From contig JADGEQ010000005.1 in NCBI GenBank assembly GCA_016744295.1, positions 124,001-188,000 of the forward strand: a DNA stretch of 64,000 nt, given 5' to 3'. Shown in pieces: positions 62,306 through 64,000 of this stretch (position 1 is the stretch's first letter; every line of letters begins with the position of its first letter). Below the pieces are notes generated by a model, which had not been told where the DNA came from, did no database searches, and saw only the letters and a list, made by a program, of their open reading frames with translations. This DNA comes from Desulfobacteraceae bacterium (GTDB lineage: Bacteria > Desulfobacterota > Desulfobacteria > Desulfobacterales > Desulfobacteraceae). Position numbers and translations under genes: made by a program.

Positions 62306-63826
62306 ATGTCTTATTCACCAAAATTAAGTTCTGGATTTACATTTGGAAAAAACCGTAGTGCTTTCATATCTCCCCAGTCGGGAATGTGTTCCTTTTGCAC
62401 TCAAGATTGCAACGGCACCTGTGAACTGGCACAGGCAGCCGTGCTGGGGGCGCAAACAGTATACCCCACAACAACCGGGAACAATCAAATCGCATCGGAA
62501 AAAGACTATCCAATCGATTTTTCACATTTTAATGTCAACGGCCGTGTGTTCGGTGCCCAAGGAGTCACTGAAACCCAGGACGAGGCCACCATTTTCAATG
62601 TTAACCTGGAGCGGACCTACGGCACCATCCACCCGGTTAAGATGGCAATACCCGTCATCCTGCCTGCATTGATTAAGCTTAACTGGCAGGACTACTTTGC
62701 CGGAGCTGCCATGTCCGGAGTGACCTGTGTGATTGGCGAACATGCCAGAAACAATGAGCCAAATCTGAAAATCGACAATGGAAAGGTTAAAGATTTTCCC
62801 TTGCTGGGAAAGGCCCTTGACTGCTTTAATAGATACGACAGGGGGTATGGCCAGATTGTGGTGCAATGTAATGTGGATGATGACCTCATGGGGGTTCCGA
62901 AAATTGCCATCAAAAAATATGGGGCAAAGGCCATTGAGATTAAATTTGGGCAAGCAGCAAAGGGAACCCAGCCGGTCATACGGGTAAAGGATCTTGAAAC
63001 CGCAATTGTCAAGCAGCAGCAGGGTAATCTGGTTCATCCCGATCCCAGTGATTCCTCCGTACAAAAAGCCTATAGCGACGGTGTTTGCCCCAATTTTTAC
63101 ACCTATGGCAGATTGCCCTTGTGGACAGAAAAATCCCTTATGGCCCATATTTCAACATTAAGAGATATGGGCGCCAAAAACATCTATTTTAAAATGGCCG
63201 GGTATGACAGGATGGACATTGAACGCGTGCTCCGGATGGGTTGTGAGGCCCAGGTGGATATGGTCACCTTTGATGGCGCAGGCGGCGGTTCAGGATACAG
63301 CCCCTCAAAGATGATGAACGAGTGGTCACTGCCCACGGTCTGCTTAGAAGATGCTGTGGTCCGCATTTGTGAACAATTGAAATCCGAAGGATTGACCCTC
63401 CCGGCCATGGTGATGACCGGTGGCTTTGCAAGTGAGGATCAGGTTTTTAAGGGGTTGGCCTATGGGGATGGTCATGTTCTGGGAATTGGGTTGTGCCGGG
63501 CTTCAATGGCTGCAGCCATGACCGGAAAAACAATCGGTGAACAAATAAAGGCTGGAAATGTGCCGGAAAGATTTACACCATATGGTTCAACAATTGAAGA
63601 AATATTTTGCGACCTTCCTGATTTACGTGCCATATACGGCACAAGGGCGAATCAATTTCCCACCGGTGCCATCGGTGTTTTTTCTTATCTCAATAAAATT
63701 GCATTTGGATTAAAGCATTTTGCTGCACTGAATCGAAAATTTAACATAAACCTTCTGGACAAAAGTGACCTTATTCCGCTGACATCCGAAGCAAGGGCCT
63801 TGATGGCCAATGAGTGGTTTAAATAA
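62306..63826 (+). CDS. FMN-binding glutamate synthase-family protein (stand-alone)
   Basis: A 506-residue protein matching the central FMN/synthase domain of GltB without amidotransferase or NADPH subunits. The N-terminus has four closely spaced Cys (28, 31, 35, 39; MCSFCTQDCNGTC). The barrel shows EIKFGQAAKG and FDGAGGGSGYSP, equivalent to the GltB KxGxGAKPG and GG(T)G segments, and a C-terminal GIGLCRASMAAAMTG. Relatives include archaeal-type glutamate synthase and N-methylglutamate synthase subunits. The real substrate is uncertain. It follows the glp genes in the same direction. Confidence 0.85.
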   Translation: MSYSPKLSSGFTFGKNRSAFISPQSGMCSFCTQDCNGTCELAQAAVLGAQTVYPTTTGNNQIASEKDYPIDFSHFNVNGRVFGAQGVTETQDEATIFNVNLERTYGTIHPVKMAIPVILPALIKLNWQDYFAGAAMSGVTCVIGEHARNNEPNLKIDNGKVKDFPLLGKALDCFNRYDRGYGQIVVQCNVDDDLMGVPKIAIKKYGAKAIEIKFGQAAKGTQPVIRVKDLETAIVKQQQGNLVHPDPSDSSVQKAYSDGVCPNFYTYGRLPLWTEKSLMAHISTLRDMGAKNIYFKMAGYDRMDIERVLRMGCEAQVDMVTFDGAGGGSGYSPSKMMNEWSLPTVCLEDAVVRICEQLKSEGLTLPAMVMTGGFASEDQVFKGLAYGDGHVLGIGLCRASMAAAMTGKTIGEQIKAGNVPERFTPYGSTIEEIFCDLPDLRAIYGTRANQFPTGAIGVFSYLNKIAFGLKHFAALNRKFNINLLDKSDLIPLTSEARALMANEWFK

Positions 63827-63856
63827 TAACCGCTATAGAGTTTTCCGGGTCCGCCA

Positions 63857-64000
63857 TCAACCTCTTGCCTGCAATATTTGGCACAAGGTTTCCTTTGGAA
63901 GCTGAACAGGGTTGTTTTTTTGTCCGGTTGCGCTGACAATGAAATCAATATCCCCGGGGGTTATCCCAAATGAACCAAGGCCGGGCATTTTTAGCTGATC
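63857..64000 (-). CDS. Iron-containing alcohol dehydrogenase, C-terminal end (partial)
   Basis: The last 47 codons of a gene entering from the window edge read DQLKMPGLGSFGITPGDIDF, then IVSATGQKNNPVQLPKETLCQILQARG. This matches the C-terminus of class III (iron-type) alcohol dehydrogenases, with the closing NPV.L..E.L..IL motif. It is convergent with the glutamate-synthase-like gene and not part of the glp operon. A role in alcohol or 1,3-propanediol metabolism is possible. Confidence 0.75.
   Translation of the reverse strand, partial: DQLKMPGLGSFGITPGDIDFIVSATGQKNNPVQLPKETLCQILQARG

Noticed and set aside
62522..63148. A 208-codon open frame antisense to the glutamate-synthase-like gene
   Set aside because: No family resemblance or start signal; the plus-strand gene explains the region.
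63685..63948. An 87-codon minus-strand frame at the right edge
   Set aside because: It mostly overlaps the glutamate-synthase-like gene; the neighbouring frame gives a clear iron-alcohol-dehydrogenase C-terminus instead.
1..64000. CRISPR arrays, tRNA or rRNA genes, prophage or integrated elements
   Set aside because: No regularly spaced repeats, cloverleaf sequences, integrase or phage genes were found on reading both strands.

Overview
The window looks like a chromosomal segment of a marine-type sulfate-reducing bacterium of the Desulfobacterota (Desulfobacteraceae / Desulfobacula-like). This is inferred from the gene mix: sigma-54-driven flagellar genes, a siroheme/heme entry operon, HdrB/GlpC-type iron-sulfur redox proteins, a TRAP transporter and many two-component parts. 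No 16S or dsr gene is present to confirm it. No tRNA, rRNA, CRISPR array, IS element or prophage was seen.

Layout. (1) About 1-16.4 kb, minus strand: a late/middle flagellar block in two transcription units, each preceded by a clear sigma-54 (-24/-12) promoter: fliK-flgD-flgE, and fliL-M-N-O-P-Q-R-flhB-flhA-flhF-flhG-fliA. (2) 16.7-22.2 kb: a class A PBP (plus), then a minus-strand operon of dksA, a PHP-phosphoesterase/RNase III fusion and an Elp3-like radical SAM protein. (3) 22.4-26.1 kb: the tetrapyrrole operon (precorrin-2 dehydrogenase, CcsA/HemX-like protein, hemA) and a divergent amidohydrolase. (4) 26.2-38.0 kb: a sigma-54 activator divergent from a metabolic cluster that starts at a matching sigma-54 promoter: an SHMT-like PLP enzyme, a TRAP transporter (dctP-Q-M), an alpha/beta hydrolase, a class IV aminotransferase, a CapA-like metallophosphatase, a Glu/Asp-racemase-like protein and a D-Ala-D-Ala-ligase-like ATP-grasp enzyme. 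Its intergenic gaps are full of RNA hairpins, including a ~95-nt structured element present twice. (5) 38.1-43.4 kb, minus: phoU-phoB-phoR, then an Hpt / PP2C-response-regulator / RsbW-like signalling trio. (6) 43.6-63.8 kb: a glycerol island with an ABC importer (glpSTPQUV), glpR, glpK, glpA, glpB, an unusual heme/Fe-S membrane protein in the GlpC place and an HdrB-like CCG protein. It is interrupted by a Roadblock/LC7 cluster with a degenerate receiver and by an orphan dCache-HAMP sensor. It closes with a tiny zinc-ribbon protein, a stand-alone glutamate-synthase-like flavoprotein and the 3' end of an iron-type alcohol dehydrogenase.

How the parts work together. The flagellar genes supply the export gate, C-ring, hook and flagellar placement. 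The glp genes should import glycerol by ABC transport, phosphorylate it and oxidise glycerol-3-phosphate, passing electrons through Fe-S/heme subunits to the quinone or heterodisulfide-type machinery. Two glp promoters share a 69-nt block with GlpR-like half-sites at the same spacing.

The strongest candidates for something undescribed are: the PHP-RNase III fusion; the sigma-54-controlled D-amino-acid/ATP-grasp cluster with its duplicated structured RNA element; the b/c-heme plus Fe-S plus HdrB electron route for GlpAB; and the Roadblock cluster whose receiver has Glu in place of the phosphoacceptor Asp.
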